From the NCBI RefSeq assembly GCF_900129285.1, contig NZ_FQUW01000011.1, positions 1 to 64,000 of the forward strand: a DNA stretch of 64,000 nucleotides. Reading direction: 5' to 3'. This DNA comes from Desulfofundulus australicus DSM 11792. GTDB lineage: Bacteria; Bacillota; Desulfotomaculia; Desulfotomaculales; Desulfovirgulaceae. Below, one piece after another: positions 9,947-21,499 of this stretch (position 1 is the first letter of the stretch; every line of letters begins with the position of its first letter). The position numbers were made by a program, and so were the translations under genes. Under the pieces are notes generated by a model. The model had not been told where the DNA came from, searched no databases, and was given only the letters and a program-made list of their open reading frames with translations.

Positions 9947-10074
9947 ATGAAAAACCTCCAGCAGCAAGGTATTGATCCAGTAATTAGAAATGCCGGGGTG
10001 CAAGAAAGGCCCCCGGCAGAAAACCAGGAAAAGTCCCTGGTACCTGCTCCTGCCCTCCTGGAACAGGAGTAATG

Positions 10075-10268
10075 GGTAAAACGGCCTTCTACCCTCATGC
10101 CACCGGACACCCTTTGTCCCGGCCGTTGCCGGCCGGTTTTGTAGTGTCGTTCACGGTCGTGGCCAACCGGGGAGCATCCGCCGAAAACTTCGATAAACTC
10201 CCACCTCGTCAACCCGGAAACATCCTTTAAACTAACTGGCTGACCGGCAATTTCCGGGTTCTGGCGCT
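10075..10268 (-). ncRNA. glmS ribozyme (glucosamine-6-phosphate-activated self-cleaving riboswitch)
   Basis: Read on the minus strand, the 5' end is AGCGCCAGAACCCGG (from 10268), followed by a P1 arm that closes at CCGGGTTGACGAGG, then the conserved core TTTATCGAAGTTTTCGGCGGATGCTCC, split here as TTTATCGA and GGCGGATG. The 3' domain ends with a GGGTAGAAGGCC...TTTTACCC helix near 10075-10095. These are hallmarks of the B. subtilis-type glmS ribozyme. Cleavage is expected between A at 10268 and G at 10267. It lies in the 382-base gap between glmM and glmS, where GlcN6P would trigger mRNA cleavage and lower GlmS. Confidence 0.92.
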
Positions 10269-10328
10269 TTAATTTTCAGTTTTCCGGTAAAGTCCCGGCA
10301 TCCCCCCTTTCAAGAAAACCTTTAAGCC

Positions 10329-11666
10329 TTAAAAAGAAACCCTGTGGATAACTTCCACCAGTTCGCCGGCAATGGACCGCAGGAGTTCCATATCCCGGCC
10401 CTCCACCATCACCCGCACCAGAGGTTCGGTGCCCGACGGGCGCACCAGGATGCGCCCCTGTCCGCCCAAACGCTCTTCCTGCTCCCGGATGGCCCGGGCC
10501 AGTTCCGGGCTGCCCATCACCTTTTCCTTATCGGTAACCCGGACGTTCTCCAGCAACTGGGGAAGTTTTTCCATCTGGGCCGCCAGTTCCTGCAGGGTCG
10601 CTCCCGTCTCGCGGACGACCTGCAAAAGCTGCAGGGCGGTTAAAATACCATCACCGGTAGTGTTGTAATCCAGCATGATGATGTGACCGCTTTGCTCACC
10701 GCCAAAGGTGGCCCCCGAGCGCAGCAGCTCCTCCAGGACGTAACGGTCCCCCACCCGGGTTTTCAGCACCCGGATACCGCTCTTTTCCAGGGCCAGGTCC
10801 AGCCCCAGGTTGCTCATTACCGTAACCACCACGGTATCCCTGGCCAGCCGGCCCTTCTTCTGGAGGGCCCGGGCCAGGATAACCATAATCTGGTCACCGT
10901 CCACCAGGTTGCCCCGGCCGTCCACGGCAATTACCCGGTCCGCATCCCCGTCATGGGCCAGGCCCAGGTGGGCGCCGTATTCCACCACCGCCTCCTGCAG
11001 GGCAGCCGGATGGGTAGAACCGCAGCCGGCATTAATATTCACTCCATCGGGGGTATTGAAGATGGGGATAACTTCCGCACCCAGTTCGGCCAGCACCCGG
11101 GGGGCTATCCGGGAGGCGGCCCCGTTGGCGCAGTCCACCACCACTTTCAAACCGGAAAAGTCGCACGATACGGTATCCTTCAAAAAGGCTATATAGCGGT
11201 CTGCCGCATCAGCAACCGGGAAGATACGACCCACCCCTGCTCCCACGGGAGCGGGAATGCAGGCGGTATTGGAAAGCAGCTGTTCGATTTTCTCTTCCAT
11301 TGCATCGGACAGCTTGTAACCGCTGGCCCCGAAAAACTTGATCCCGTTGTCATCCATGGGATTGTGGGAAGCAGATATGACCGCTCCCCCGGCGGCACCC
11401 AGGGCCCTGGTGAGATAGGCGATGGCCGCCGTGGGCATTACCCCCACCTTGAGAACATTAACCCCGGCCGAGCATATCCCGGCCGTGAGGGCGGCCTCCA
11501 GCATATCGGAGGAAATGCGGGTATCCCAGCCCACCACCAGGCTCGCCCCCGGCAGGCCCCGGGAAAGAACATATGCCCCCGCCCGGCCCAGTTTCAGGGC
11601 CAGTTCCGGGGTAAGCTCACGGTTGGCCACTCCCCGGACACCGTCGGTACCGAATATTGCTCCCAT
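10329..11666 (-). CDS. glmM: Phosphoglucosamine mutase
   Basis: 445 residues, the full family length. It starts [15 protein letters not shown], has the phosphoserine loop [12 protein letters not shown] near residue 100, a metal-binding DGDADR motif near 240, and the substrate loop [12 protein letters not shown] near the C-terminus. It converts glucosamine-6-phosphate to glucosamine-1-phosphate for peptidoglycan precursors. It follows cdaR and precedes glmS, the conserved Firmicute arrangement; in that arrangement GlmM is known to bind and inhibit CdaA. The start ATG follows AAGGAG. Confidence 0.97.
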   Translation of the reverse strand: MGAIFGTDGVRGVANRELTPELALKLGRAGAYVLSRGLPGASLVVGWDTRISSDMLEAALTAGICSAGVNVLKVGVMPTAAIAYLTRALGAAGGAVISASHNPMDDNGIKFFGASGYKLSDAMEEKIEQLLSNTACIPAPVGAGVGRIFPVADAADRYIAFLKDTVSCDFSGLKVVVDCANGAASRIAPRVLAELGAEVIPIFNTPDGVNINAGCGSTHPAALQEAVVEYGAHLGLAHDGDADRVIAVDGRGNLVDGDQIMVILARALQKKGRLARDTVVVTVMSNLGLDLALEKSGIRVLKTRVGDRYVLEELLRSGATFGGEQSGHIIMLDYNTTGDGILTALQLLQVVRETGATLQELAAQMEKLPQLLENVRVTDKEKVMGSPELARAIREQEERLGGQGRILVRPSGTEPLVRVMVEGRDMELLRSIAGELVEVIHRVSF

Positions 11667-11848
11667 GGTCAGAATCTCCTTTCATGCTCGACAGAGATCA
11701 CGTCCAAACACAGTTTATTATACCTGCAGCCACCGGGCAGGTCAATTTTTTACCAGATATCCCGGGCTCATAAAACATAATATGATCCGGGGCAATTTCC
11801 GGCCCGCAACCGGCCCCGGTAAAAAATATCCAGGTTTGCCCGTGCTTT

Positions 11849-12796
11849 TCAGTCCTGTTTTTGCTCCTCCGGTTCCGTGCTTGCCGGCGGGTTTTCCGGG
11901 AGGGGGGACAGGCGTACCGTAACCTGGACTTCCCGGGGGCGCAGGATTATACCGCTGCCGGGAGCGACCAGGCTGACCCTGCGCACCACGTCCTGGCTGG
12001 CCCCATTGATATCCAGGGGAGCGGTGCTGACCCTCTGCACACCTTCCAGTACCGGAGCCGGCGCCAGAACCTGGACTGAACCGGGCTCCACCAGAACCTC
12101 CTCCACCCGGTAGCCATCCGCCGGGGTTCCCCTTACCCGGGGCTCCACCGGCACTTCTCTGGCCGGCAGGGCCAGGATGGAAACAACCACCTTTACCACG
12201 GGAGGAAAGGCGCTGACCTCCCCGGGCAGGCCGGTCAGGGTAACCGACCTTTCCACCGCCCCGCTGGCACCCTGCACATTAACACTTGCCGTCACCCGGC
12301 CAATGGTTTTGACCAGCCGCTCCGGTCCCTTCAGGTGCACCAGCGGCGGGTCCACCGTGGCGGCCTGGACGCTGTAACCGGCGGCAGGCTGGCCCTTGAA
12401 GGTTACCTCCACCGGGACCTCCTTTTCCACTATCCTGTCCGCGTGCACCCGCACCCGCGGCGGCAGGACCCTGAGCACCCGGATGCCGGGCGGGGCATTC
12501 ACAGTTACCGCCGGCTCGTTTTCCCCCCGGGCAATTCCGGAAAGATCCACCGCCGCCTGGAAGTCACCCGGCGTCAGGGTAACCAGCTGGCTCCGGCTGC
12601 CCTGGACCTGAACGCTCACCGTTGACGGCAGGCCGGTAACCTGGAAGCCCTCGGGTATCCCCCGCCCCTGCAGGGGGACATTAAAGGTCCGTTCTTCGAT
12701 GGGGTTCTGTTCATTGGTTACGTAAACCCACAGGATCAGGGCCATGAGCAGGGAGAGAATTTGCAGGGAGAAATTGCGCCAGTTCAAGCGGGGCAA
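11849..12796 (-). CDS. cdaR: CdaA regulatory protein, YbbR-domain protein
   Basis: 315 residues: one N-terminal membrane helix (LQILSLLMALILWVYVTNE) followed by tandem YbbR repeats of about 80 residues on the outer face, each with a PV.V....G.P..GY pattern. The C-terminus is Pro/Glu rich. It is known to contact the diadenylate cyclase CdaA and modulate c-di-AMP production. The start is a TTG at 12796 with GGAGGTG upstream. A 182-base gap separates it from glmM and shows no convincing element. Confidence 0.9.
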   Translation of the reverse strand: MPRLNWRNFSLQILSLLMALILWVYVTNEQNPIEERTFNVPLQGRGIPEGFQVTGLPSTVSVQVQGSRSQLVTLTPGDFQAAVDLSGIARGENEPAVTVNAPPGIRVLRVLPPRVRVHADRIVEKEVPVEVTFKGQPAAGYSVQAATVDPPLVHLKGPERLVKTIGRVTASVNVQGASGAVERSVTLTGLPGEVSAFPPVVKVVVSILALPAREVPVEPRVRGTPADGYRVEEVLVEPGSVQVLAPAPVLEGVQRVSTAPLDINGASQDVVRRVSLVAPGSGIILRPREVQVTVRLSPLPENPPASTEPEEQKQD

Positions 12797-12817
12797 CAGG
12801 GAACACCTCCGGGAATC

Positions 12818-13639
12818 CTACTGTTTGCGGAACCACAGGAAGGCCAGGGAGCGCTCCTTCTGCGGCTGGAGCGCCCCGGCCAGCCGGTCGGCCAGAGCAC
12901 GCTCGTCCAGGTTTCTGGCCAGCACACCCTCCACGGCCAGGGAAATAATCCCCGTTTCTTCGGAAACAATTACGGCCAGGGCATCGGAGACTTCCGTTAT
13001 GCCAATTCCCGCCCGGTGGCGGGTACCCAGCCCGGTAGCCACATCGGGGCTTTCAGTCAGGGGCAGCAGGCAGGCCGCCGAGGCTACCCGGTCGCCCCGG
13101 ATAATTACCGCCCCGTCGTGCAGGGGTGTATTGGGTTCAAAAATATTGAGCAGCAGCTCCGCCGTTACCAGGCCATCAATCTTAATGCCCGTGTCGATGT
13201 ATTCTTCCAGGCCGGTGGCCCGCTCCAGAACAATGAGGGCCCCGATGCGCTGGCGGGACAGGAGGCTGGCCGCCCGCACCACCTGGCTGATGGTCCGGGA
13301 GCGGTCCGCTTCACCCTGGTAGATGAGGGAACTGGTTAAAAACCGGCCCTCCCCCAGCTTTTCCAGGGCCCGGCGCAGTTCGGGTTGAAAAACTATGGGC
13401 AGGGCGACCACCAGGGCCGTCATGGCCTGCTGCAGCAGCCAGTGAATGGTGTATAAATGCAGCCAGCTGCTCAGGGCCGTAGCCACCAGCAGAACGGCCA
13501 GGCCTTTGAGCAGCTGTACCGCCCGGGTACCTTTGATCAGCAGTATTAACCGGTACAAAACAAGGGCCACTATGAGAATATCAATGATACTGGTCAGGTT
13601 GAACAAATCCAGGTTCAGGGACTTAAGCTGCTCCAGCAA
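12818..13639 (-). CDS. cdaA: Diadenylate cyclase
   Basis: 273 residues. Three hydrophobic N-terminal helices (residues about 15-75) are followed by the DAC (DisA_N) catalytic domain with LHDGAVII and GTRHRAGIGITE, the two signature motifs. It makes c-di-AMP from two ATP at the membrane; c-di-AMP controls potassium and osmotic balance and links to wall synthesis. It is first in cdaA-cdaR-glmM-glmS. The start is TTG at 13639 after GGGGAG. A TATAAT hexamer lies about 50 bases upstream (13689-13694), but its -35 is weak. Confidence 0.94.
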   Translation of the reverse strand: MLEQLKSLNLDLFNLTSIIDILIVALVLYRLILLIKGTRAVQLLKGLAVLLVATALSSWLHLYTIHWLLQQAMTALVVALPIVFQPELRRALEKLGEGRFLTSSLIYQGEADRSRTISQVVRAASLLSRQRIGALIVLERATGLEEYIDTGIKIDGLVTAELLLNIFEPNTPLHDGAVIIRGDRVASAACLLPLTESPDVATGLGTRHRAGIGITEVSDALAVIVSEETGIISLAVEGVLARNLDERALADRLAGALQPQKERSLAFLWFRKQ

Positions 13640-13748
13640 TTTCTGCTCCCCCCGCTCTCCCCGTGTATGTAATCAAATCCATGAACAAATTATAACCTTT
13701 TTATAACTGTAAATAAAGGAGCGCCCCCGAAGATAGAGAGCGCCCGCG

Positions 13749-15317
13749 TTACTTTTCATTATTCTTGAGCAACCCGTAGGCAATGCTGTCCGCCAGGGCC
13801 TGCCAGCTTGCCTCTATGATGTTGGTAGACACCCCCACGGTGCCCCAGGAACGCTCGCCGTCCCCGGTTTCAATGAGCACCCGCACCACCGCTCCCGTGC
13901 CGTCCTTTTCATCCAGCACCCGCACCTTGTAGTCAGTTAGCTGCATGCGCCGGATATCGGGGTAGAAAATTTCCAGCGCTTTACGCAGGGCATTGTCCAG
14001 GGCGTTTACCGGGCCGTTACCCTCCGCGGCCGTATGGACCACCTCATCACCCACGGTCATTTTAATGATGGCCTCGGAATATACCGGGCTGTTTTCTTTT
14101 AGTTCAATGATAACCCGCAGGCTCTCCAGTTTGAAGGGAGGCCGGTAGTTATGGTACGCCCGGCGGAGGAGCAGCTCGAAGGATCCCTCGGCGCCTTCAA
14201 ACACGTACCCCTGATTTTCCAGCTCTTTAATTTCCTCCAGGAAGCGGCGGGTATCCTCCTGGCTGGCGTCCAGGTTGAAGTTGAGTTCCTTCAATTTGTA
14301 TAAAAGGTTGGACAGCCCGCTCAACTCGGAGACCAGCACACGCCGCCGGTTACCCACCAGCGCCGGATCGATGTGCTCGTAGGTCCGGGGGTCCTTCAGG
14401 ATGGCGCTGACATGAACCCCGCCCTTATGGGCAAAGGCGCTGGCCCCCACGTAAGGCTGGTGGGTGTTGGGGTGCAGGTTGGCCAGCTCGCTCACATAGC
14501 GGGATAATTCGGTGAGCTGGGCCAGGGAAGACCGGGGAATGGTTTCATACCCGTATTTAAAGGTAAGGTTGGGTATGATGGAACAGAGGTTGGCGTTGCC
14601 GCAGCGCTCCCCGTAACCGTTGATGGTTCCCTGTACGTGGGTGACACCGGCCTGCACCGCCGCCAGGGAATTGGCCACGGCCAGCTCACAGTCATTGTGG
14701 CAGTGGATGCCCAGGGCGGTGGGAAGTTCGCCCCGGACCCTTTTCACGATGGCCGCAATTTCTTCCGGAAGGCTTCCCCCGTTGGTGTCACACAGGACCA
14801 CCCGGTCGGCCCCCCCGCGCACAGCCGCTTTCAGGGTGGCCAGGGCATATTCGGCGTTGGCCTTAAAGCCGTCGAAAAAGTGTTCCGCATCGTAGATAAC
14901 CATCAGCCCGCGGCTCTTCAGGTAACCCACCGTATCTTCAATCATGGCCAGGTTTTCTTCCAGGGTGGTCCCCAGCGCCCTGGTCACATGCAGGTCCCAG
15001 CTTTTTCCAAATATTGTGGCCGTGGAAACACCGGCTGCCAGAATACACCGGATGTTTGCATCTTCCTGCACCGGAACGCCGGGCTTGCGGGTGGAGCCAA
15101 AGGCGGCAATGCGGGCGCAGGACAGACGGTAGTTTTTGATACGCTGGAAAAAAGCCATATCCTTGGGGTTGGAGCCGGGCCAGCCGCCTTCCACAAAGTG
15201 AAAGCCCATTTTATCAAGCCTGAGGGCAATCTTAACCTTATCCTCCGCGGAAAAGGAAACGCCTTCCCCCTGGGAGCCGTCCCGCAGGGTGGTATCGTAA
15301 ATTTCCACTACCGCCAT
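13749..15317 (-). CDS. cimA: (R)-citramalate synthase
   Basis: 522 residues. The N-terminal DRE-TIM barrel begins [20 protein letters not shown], with [18 protein letters not shown] and the [12 protein letters not shown] motif; the C-terminal LeuA-dimer regulatory domain is complete. The [11 protein letters not shown] motif is typical of CimA rather than LeuA. It condenses pyruvate and acetyl-CoA to citramalate, giving 2-oxobutyrate through LeuCDB. No threonine deaminase (ilvA) is in the operon, so isoleucine is probably made by this pyruvate route. It is the last gene of the ilv-leu operon, 15 bases after leuB. Confidence 0.93.
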   Translation of the reverse strand: MAVVEIYDTTLRDGSQGEGVSFSAEDKVKIALRLDKMGFHFVEGGWPGSNPKDMAFFQRIKNYRLSCARIAAFGSTRKPGVPVQEDANIRCILAAGVSTATIFGKSWDLHVTRALGTTLEENLAMIEDTVGYLKSRGLMVIYDAEHFFDGFKANAEYALATLKAAVRGGADRVVLCDTNGGSLPEEIAAIVKRVRGELPTALGIHCHNDCELAVANSLAAVQAGVTHVQGTINGYGERCGNANLCSIIPNLTFKYGYETIPRSSLAQLTELSRYVSELANLHPNTHQPYVGASAFAHKGGVHVSAILKDPRTYEHIDPALVGNRRRVLVSELSGLSNLLYKLKELNFNLDASQEDTRRFLEEIKELENQGYVFEGAEGSFELLLRRAYHNYRPPFKLESLRVIIELKENSPVYSEAIIKMTVGDEVVHTAAEGNGPVNALDNALRKALEIFYPDIRRMQLTDYKVRVLDEKDGTGAVVRVLIETGDGERSWGTVGVSTNIIEASWQALADSIAYGLLKNNEK

Positions 15318-15332
15318 GGTTTTCTCTCCCCC

Positions 15333-16418
15333 TTAGACAGGCTCGCCCCTTTCCACCATCCCGGCAATCAGCCGGCCCATTTCCACAGTGGTTACCCGGC
15401 ATTTACCCGGTTCCATGATATCGGCCGTACGGTAACCCTGATCCAGCACCGCGGCCACCGCCCGCTCAATGGCCAGGGCCGCCTCTTCCTGCCCGAAGGA
15501 ATGGCGCAGCATCAGGGCGCCGGAGAGGATGGCAGCAATGGGATTGGCCAGCTGCTTGCCGGCAATGTCCGGGGCAGAACCGTGTACCGGCTCGTACAGG
15601 GCCACACCGTCGCCCAGGCTGGCCGAAGGCAGCATACCCAGGGAACCGGTGAGCTGGGCGGCTTCGTCGCTTAAAATGTCGCCAAAGAGGTTTTCTGTAA
15701 GCAGCACATCAAACTGCCTGGGGTTCCGCACCAGCTGCATGGCGCAGTTATCCACCAGCATGTGATTGAGTTCCACGTCGGGGTACTCGCGGGCCAGTTC
15801 GGATACCACTTCCCGCCACAGGCGGGAGCTTTCCAGCACGTTGGCCTTATCCACCGAAGTAAGCTTTTTCCTTCTCCTCCGGGCCAGTTCAAAAGCCCGC
15901 CTGGCCACACGCTGGATTTCCCCGGTGGTATAAACCAGGGTTTCCACCACCCGCTGGCCGCCGGGAATTTCTTCACGCCTTTTCTCACCGAAGTACAGGC
16001 CCCCGGTGAGCTCCCGCACCACCACGATGTCCAGCCCCGCCACCACTTCCGGCTTCAGTGTGGAAGCGTGGGCCAGGGCCGGGAAAACCACGGCCGGCCG
16101 CAGGTTGGCGTACACGTTCAGTTCCTTGCGCAGGGGGAGCAGGGCCCCCGCCTCGGGGCGCAGGTGCACCGGCAGGGTGTCCCACCTGGGCCCCCCCACC
16201 GCTCCCAGAAGAACCGCATCGCTGGACCGGCACAGGTCCAGGGTGGCCCGGGGCAGGGGGCTGCCCGTGGCGTCGTAAGCTATCCCCCCGATCAGGGCCT
16301 CCTGAAAGCAAAATTCAAATCCAAAACGTCTTCCGGCGGCGGCCAGGACCCGGGTAGCCTGCCCCGTCACTTCCGGGCCGATGCCGTCCCCCGGTAAAAC
16401 TGCAATCCTGTATCTCAT
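15333..16418 (-). CDS. leuB: 3-isopropylmalate dehydrogenase
   Basis: 361 residues, standard length. Motifs include the start [14 protein letters not shown], the [11 protein letters not shown] segment, and the metal/substrate site [20 protein letters not shown], followed by [11 protein letters not shown]. It oxidatively decarboxylates 3-isopropylmalate with NAD, and also 3-methylmalate in the citramalate route. The start ATG overlaps the leuD stop by four bases (ATGA), indicating translational coupling. Confidence 0.97.
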   Translation of the reverse strand: MRYRIAVLPGDGIGPEVTGQATRVLAAAGRRFGFEFCFQEALIGGIAYDATGSPLPRATLDLCRSSDAVLLGAVGGPRWDTLPVHLRPEAGALLPLRKELNVYANLRPAVVFPALAHASTLKPEVVAGLDIVVVRELTGGLYFGEKRREEIPGGQRVVETLVYTTGEIQRVARRAFELARRRRKKLTSVDKANVLESSRLWREVVSELAREYPDVELNHMLVDNCAMQLVRNPRQFDVLLTENLFGDILSDEAAQLTGSLGMLPSASLGDGVALYEPVHGSAPDIAGKQLANPIAAILSGALMLRHSFGQEEAALAIERAVAAVLDQGYRTADIMEPGKCRVTTVEMGRLIAGMVERGEPV

Positions 16419-16912
16419 CCCTTCAACCTCCGGGCTACGTAGTTGATCAGGCCCCCGGCAGCAATAATTTCCTGCATGAACGGTGGTACCGGTGTGGCCC
16501 GGTATTGCTCCCGGCGGGTCAGGTTGGTAATGGTTCCCGATTCCACGTCCACCATTACCTCGTCACCCTCCCGGATTTTTGCCGCCGCTTCCGGGGACTC
16601 AAAGATGGGCAGGCCGATGTTGAAGGCGTTGCGGTAAAAGATACGGGCAAAGGAAGCGGCGATCACACAGGATATACCGGCGGCTTTAATGGCAATGGGG
16701 GCGTGTTCCCGGGAACTGCCGCAACCAAAGTTTTTCCCGGCCACAATGATGTCCCCCGGCTGCACCTTCCCGGCAAAAGAAGGATCGGCGTCCTCCATGC
16801 AGTGAGCCGCCAGTTCCTGCGGGTCGGAGGTGTTCAGGTAGCGGGCCGGGATAATGGCGTCGGTATCGATATCGTCACCAAACTTCCACGCTTTTCCGCG
16901 CAACTGGTTCAT
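16415..16912 (-). CDS. leuD: 3-isopropylmalate dehydratase, small subunit
   Basis: 165 residues, the short bacterial/archaeal-like LeuD form. It contains the aconitase swivel-domain motifs [13 protein letters not shown] and [14 protein letters not shown]. With LeuC it isomerises 2- to 3-isopropylmalate and hydrates citraconate in the citramalate pathway. The start directly abuts the leuC stop. Confidence 0.96.
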   Translation of the reverse strand: MNQLRGKAWKFGDDIDTDAIIPARYLNTSDPQELAAHCMEDADPSFAGKVQPGDIIVAGKNFGCGSSREHAPIAIKAAGISCVIAASFARIFYRNAFNIGLPIFESPEAAAKIREGDEVMVDVESGTITNLTRREQYRATPVPPFMQEIIAAGGLINYVARRLKG

Positions 16913-18175
16913 CTACAGCACCTCCTGGGGAGCGGCTATCCGCCCCAGAATGGCCGAGGCGGCGGCAACCGCGGGATTACAGAGGTACACTTCGCTCTCC
17001 GGGTGGCCCATCCGGCCGACAAAATTGCGGTTGGTGGTGGCCAGGCAGCGCTCCCCGGCAGCCAGGATACCCATGTGACCGCCCAGGCAGGGGCCGCAGG
17101 TGGGAGTGCTCACCGCCGCCCCGGCCTCAATAAATATTTCCACCAGGCCTTCCTTTAAAGCGGTGCGGTAAATTTCCTGGGTCCCCGGTATAATAATCAG
17201 CCGCACGTCGGGATGTACCTTCTTGCCCTGCAGCACCCGGGCGGCCAGGCGCAGGTCTTCCAGGCGGCCGTTGGTGCATGAACCGATAACCACCTGCTGG
17301 ATCTCCACGTGCCCCGCCTCGCTCACCGGCCGGACATTGGAGGGCAGATGGGGGAAGGCTACCTGGGGTTCCAGTTTGCTGACATCAAATTCATAGACCG
17401 CGGCGTACCGGGCGTCAGGGTCGCTTTGATAAACCCGGTAGGGCCGTTTGGCCCGCCCCCTGACGTAATTGAGGGTGATTTCATCGGGTGGTACGATGCC
17501 GTTTTTGGCCCCGGCCTCCACGGCCATGTTGGCCATGGTCAGCCGCCCATCCATGGACAGGGCACTGATGGCCGGGCCGGTGAACTCCATGGCCCTGTAG
17601 AGGGCACCGTCCACACCGATCTGGCCGATGGTGTAAAGGATTAAATCCTTACCTCCCACCCAGGGCTGGAGTTCACCGTAATAAATAAACTTAATTGATT
17701 CGGGAACTTTAAGCCACAGCTCGCCCAGGGCCATGGCCGCCGCCAGGTCGGTGCTGCCCACCCCGGTGGCAAAGGCCCCCAGGGCGCCGTAGGTGCAGGT
17801 ATGGGAATCGGCCCCGATCACCACGTCTCCCGGGCCCACCAGCCCTTCTTCCGGCAGAAGGCAGTGCTCGATCCCCATGCGCCCGACCTCATAGTAGTGG
17901 GTCAGTTGCTGCTGGCGGGCAAAATCCCTGAGGATTTTGGCCTGTTCGGCCGATTTAATATCCTTGTTGGGCACGAAGTGGTCGGGTACCAGGACCACCC
18001 GCTCCCGGTCAAAAACTTTTTCCACCCCGATGCGCTGGAACTCCCTGATGGCCACCGGAGCGGTTATATCGTTACCCAGGGCCAGGTCCACCCGGACGTT
18101 GATCAGCTGCCCGGGCTCCACCCGGTCAAGGCCGGCGTGGGCGGCCAGGATTTTTTCCGTGATGGTCATGGGCAT
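16913..18175 (-). CDS. leuC: 3-isopropylmalate dehydratase, large subunit
   Basis: 420 residues. Cys ligands for the [4Fe-4S] cluster are visible in VIGSCTNGR and in [29 protein letters not shown] is the third conserved block. It forms the aconitase-like isopropylmalate isomerase with LeuD. It lies between leuA (25-base gap) and leuD (no gap). The second in-frame ATG (two codons in) is an equally possible start. Confidence 0.97.
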   Translation of the reverse strand: MPMTITEKILAAHAGLDRVEPGQLINVRVDLALGNDITAPVAIREFQRIGVEKVFDRERVVLVPDHFVPNKDIKSAEQAKILRDFARQQQLTHYYEVGRMGIEHCLLPEEGLVGPGDVVIGADSHTCTYGALGAFATGVGSTDLAAAMALGELWLKVPESIKFIYYGELQPWVGGKDLILYTIGQIGVDGALYRAMEFTGPAISALSMDGRLTMANMAVEAGAKNGIVPPDEITLNYVRGRAKRPYRVYQSDPDARYAAVYEFDVSKLEPQVAFPHLPSNVRPVSEAGHVEIQQVVIGSCTNGRLEDLRLAARVLQGKKVHPDVRLIIIPGTQEIYRTALKEGLVEIFIEAGAAVSTPTCGPCLGGHMGILAAGERCLATTNRNFVGRMGHPESEVYLCNPAVAAASAILGRIAAPQEVL

Positions 18176-18200
18176 ATGCCAGGTTCACCTCGTTAAAGTT

Positions 18201-19727
18201 TTATTCTTTTAACCTCCCCGTCTCCCAGAGAAGCCTGTTGACTGCGTTCACGTAGGCTTTGGCGCTGGCTTCCAGGATGTCCGTGCTGATCCCCCGGCCC
18301 AGGTAAGTTTTGCCACCGTTTTCGGTTATTTTCAGGGTAACCTCGCCAATGGCATCCTTACCGGAGGTGACGGCATTAATCCCCCAGCTCTTGAGCACGC
18401 AGGGTATACCGGTAACCTTGTCGACCGCCCGGCAGATGGCGTCCACGGGCCCGTTACCGCAGGCCGCTTCCTCAAAAAGCTCGTCGCCCTTTTTCAACCC
18501 GACGGTGGCCGTGGGTACTATGGTCGTGCCCGTGGAAATGTGCAGGTATTCCAGGGTGTAGGTAACCGGTACCGGGCGCAGTTCCTCCTCCACAATGGCC
18601 TCCAGGTCAGCATCGGTAATTTCCTTCTTTTTATCGGCCAGGATCTTAAACTGCTGGAAGGCCTTGTTGAGCTCTTCCTCTCCCAGCTCGTAGCCCAGCT
18701 CCTGGAGCCTCTGGCGGAAGGCATGCCGCCCCGAGTGCTTGCCCAGAACCAGGTTGCTCTGGCTGATGCCCACCATCTGCGGGTTCATAATCTCGTAAGT
18801 GGTACGCTCTTTCAGCACCCCGTCCTGGTGAATGCCCGACTCGTGGGCAAAGGCGTTCTTCCCCACCACCGCCTTGTTGGGCTGCACGGGCATGCCGGTG
18901 AGGGTGGAAACCAGGCGGCTGGTGCGGTAAATTTCTTCCGTACGGATGCCGGTCTCGCAGCCGAACTGGTCCCGCCGGGTGTAAAGGGCCATCACCACCT
19001 CTTCCAGGGCGGCGTTCCCCGCCCGCTCGCCAATGCCGTTGATGGCTCCCTCCACCTGGCTGGCCCCCGCCATTACCGCCGCCAGGGAATTGGCCACCGC
19101 CAGCCCCAGGTCGTCATGGCAGTGCACGCTCAGCACCACTTTTTCTATGCCCCGCACCCGCTGGCGGATTTCGCTTATGAAGCGGGCGAATTCTTCGGGT
19201 GTGGCATAACCCACCGTATCCGGGATATTCACCACCGTAGCCCCGGCGGCAATGGCTGCCTCCAGCACCCGGCACAGGAAGTCCAGCTCCGACCGGGAGG
19301 CGTCCTCGGCAGAAAACTCCACGTCGGAAACATAACTCCTGGCCCGCTTCACCGCTGCCACAGCGGCTTCGAGCACCTGCTCCTCCGTCATGCGCAGCTT
19401 GTGGCGCATGTGAATGGGCGAGGTGGCAATAAAGGTGTGGATCCGGGGCTGCTCCGCCTCCTTGACGGCCTCCCAGGCCTGGTCGATATCCTGGAAACTG
19501 GCCCGGGCCAGGGCCGCCACGGTCACGCCCCGTACTTCCCGGGCTATGGTTTTCACCGCCTCGTAATCCCCGGGGGAAGTGATGGGAAAGCCGGCTTCAA
19601 TCACGTCCACGCCCAGCCGGGCCAGCTGCCTGGCTATCTGCAGTTTCTCCATCACGTTGAGGCTAACCCCGGGAGATTGCTCTCCATCCCTTAAAGTTGT
19701 GTCGAAAATATACACTCGCCGGGCCAT
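18201..19727 (-). CDS. leuA: 2-isopropylmalate synthase
   Basis: 508 residues from ATG at 19727, chosen because AAGGAGG lies eight bases upstream and the family starts [16 protein letters not shown]. It has the DRE-TIM catalytic barrel, [17 protein letters not shown], the [14 protein letters not shown] motif, the communication region, and a complete C-terminal leucine-sensing domain. It condenses 2-oxoisovalerate with acetyl-CoA, the first committed step of leucine synthesis. It follows the second ilvB. Confidence 0.97.
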   Translation of the reverse strand: MARRVYIFDTTLRDGEQSPGVSLNVMEKLQIARQLARLGVDVIEAGFPITSPGDYEAVKTIAREVRGVTVAALARASFQDIDQAWEAVKEAEQPRIHTFIATSPIHMRHKLRMTEEQVLEAAVAAVKRARSYVSDVEFSAEDASRSELDFLCRVLEAAIAAGATVVNIPDTVGYATPEEFARFISEIRQRVRGIEKVVLSVHCHDDLGLAVANSLAAVMAGASQVEGAINGIGERAGNAALEEVVMALYTRRDQFGCETGIRTEEIYRTSRLVSTLTGMPVQPNKAVVGKNAFAHESGIHQDGVLKERTTYEIMNPQMVGISQSNLVLGKHSGRHAFRQRLQELGYELGEEELNKAFQQFKILADKKKEITDADLEAIVEEELRPVPVTYTLEYLHISTGTTIVPTATVGLKKGDELFEEAACGNGPVDAICRAVDKVTGIPCVLKSWGINAVTSGKDAIGEVTLKITENGGKTYLGRGISTDILEASAKAYVNAVNRLLWETGRLKE

Positions 19728-19753
19728 AAAAGACCTCCTTAAACAAAGTGGAA

Positions 19754-21418
19754 TCAACTTTCAAAGGTTTCGTCAATTCCACACCCGCTGGGAACCATGG
19801 GTAGAACTTTTTCCTGTGGACTCACCAGACAGTTGACCAGCACCGGGCCGGGCTCCGTCAGAACCTCGGGGATGACCTGCCGCGCTTCTTCTTCCGTCTG
19901 TATGGTGTAGCCTTTAATATCATAAGCCCTGGCCAGGGTGATGAAATCGGGGTGGAATTTGAAATCCACGGCCATGTAACGCCCTTCACAGTAATATTCC
20001 TGCAGCTGGCGCACCATGCCCAGAGACTGGTTGTTGAGCATAAATATTTTTATGGGCAGGTCCTGTTCCCTTACCGTAGCCAGTTCCTGCATGGTCATCT
20101 GGAAACTGCCGTCCCCGGTAACCAGAATGACCTGCTGGCCGGGAAGCCCCAGCTGGGCGCCAACTGCCGCGGGCAGGCCGAAGCCCATGGTACCCAGCCC
20201 CCCCGATGATATCAGACCGCGCGGCCGTTTAAAGCGGTAATACTGGGCCACCCACATCTGGTGCTGGCCCACATCGGTGGCAATGGTAGCCAGACCCCCG
20301 GTATGACGGTACAGTTCTTCAATGATGTACTGGGGCTTCAAGCCATCCTCACGGTTGTAGCGCAAGGGGAAAAGTTCCCGCAGTTCCCGGATGCGATCCA
20401 GCCAGGGAGAACGGTCGGTTTTCTTGAGCAGGGGCAGAAGGGCGCGCAGCACCAGCTTCACGTCCCCCACAATGGGTACATGCACCGGAACGTTCTTCCC
20501 GATTTCGGCCGGGTCGATGTCCACATGGATTACCGCCGCATGGGGGGCGAATTTGGCCAGCTTGCCCGTCACCCGGTCGTCAAACCTGGCTCCCAGGGCA
20601 ATGAGCAAATCGCACTCCGTTACAGCCAGGTTGGCGTAGCGGGTCCCGTGGAGGCCGAGCATACCCAAAAACAGGGGATGATCTCCGGGGAAGCTGGACA
20701 GCCCCATAAAGGTGTTGGTAACCGGGGCAGAAATTAATTCCGCCAGCTCCAGAAGCTCCTCGCTGGCCCCCGAATTAATAATACCGCCACCGGCATATAT
20801 CACCGGGCGCTGCGACCTGTTGATTAATTCCGCTGCTTCGATAATCTTGTTGTGATGCCCCCGGTAGGTGGGTTTATACCCCCGGAGCCTCACCGTTTCA
20901 GGATAATAAAAATCGATCATTTCCCCGGCCACGTCTTTGGGGAGGTCAATGAGTACCGGCCCCGGCCGGCCGGTGGAAGCAATATGAAAGGCGTTCTTGA
21001 TTATCTGGGGCAGGGCGGCCGGATCTTTAACCAGATAATTATGCTTGGTTATGGGAATGGTGATACCTGTTATATCCACTTCCTGAAAGGCATCGGTGCC
21101 CACCTGGCTGGTGGGTACCTGGCCGGTAAAGACCACCAGGGGAACCGAATCCATGTAAGCATTGGCTATCCCGGTCACCAGGTTGGTGGCTCCCGGCCCG
21201 GAGGTGGCCATGCACACCCCCACCTTCCCCGTAGCCCGCGCGTAACCGTCTGCAGCGTGCACGGCGCCCTGCTCGTGGCGAACCAGCACGTGCTTGATGG
21301 AGGAATGATAGAGGGCGTCATACACGGGAAGCATGGCCCCTCCGGGGTAGCCGAACACTATATCCACCTTTTCCAGCTCCAGGCAGCGGACGAGGGCCTG
21401 GGCAGCGGTAATCTTCAA
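19754..21418 (-). CDS. ilvB: Acetolactate synthase large subunit, second copy
   Basis: 554 residues from a TTG at 21418 with a GGGGGGAG ribosome site; the longer reading frame upstream is Pro/Gly-rich and rejected. It has the TPP-dependent enzyme order: N-terminal Pyr domain with catalytic Glu in [16 protein letters not shown], central FAD-binding domain, and PP domain with [16 protein letters not shown]...LNNQSLGMV. It is clearly paralogous to the ilvB at 23035-24693 in the same operon and retains all key motifs, so both look functional. It sits after ilvC, away from ilvN. It may be a catabolic-like or differently regulated AHAS, or a duplicate sharing IlvN. Confidence 0.93.
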   Translation of the reverse strand: MKITAAQALVRCLELEKVDIVFGYPGGAMLPVYDALYHSSIKHVLVRHEQGAVHAADGYARATGKVGVCMATSGPGATNLVTGIANAYMDSVPLVVFTGQVPTSQVGTDAFQEVDITGITIPITKHNYLVKDPAALPQIIKNAFHIASTGRPGPVLIDLPKDVAGEMIDFYYPETVRLRGYKPTYRGHHNKIIEAAELINRSQRPVIYAGGGIINSGASEELLELAELISAPVTNTFMGLSSFPGDHPLFLGMLGLHGTRYANLAVTECDLLIALGARFDDRVTGKLAKFAPHAAVIHVDIDPAEIGKNVPVHVPIVGDVKLVLRALLPLLKKTDRSPWLDRIRELRELFPLRYNREDGLKPQYIIEELYRHTGGLATIATDVGQHQMWVAQYYRFKRPRGLISSGGLGTMGFGLPAAVGAQLGLPGQQVILVTGDGSFQMTMQELATVREQDLPIKIFMLNNQSLGMVRQLQEYYCEGRYMAVDFKFHPDFITLARAYDIKGYTIQTEEEARQVIPEVLTEPGPVLVNCLVSPQEKVLPMVPSGCGIDETFES

Positions 21419-21499
21419 GGCAACTCCCCCCTTTTTCAGCCGTTGTCCGGGAGTTACCGGGTGAGGCCCACCGGCGGGCCCCACCCCTCTACCCGGCTA

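Noticed and set aside
9619-10212. A 197-codon minus-strand frame across the glmS leader
   Set aside because: It overlaps the glmS ribozyme and the glmS start; the RNA structure explains the sequence.
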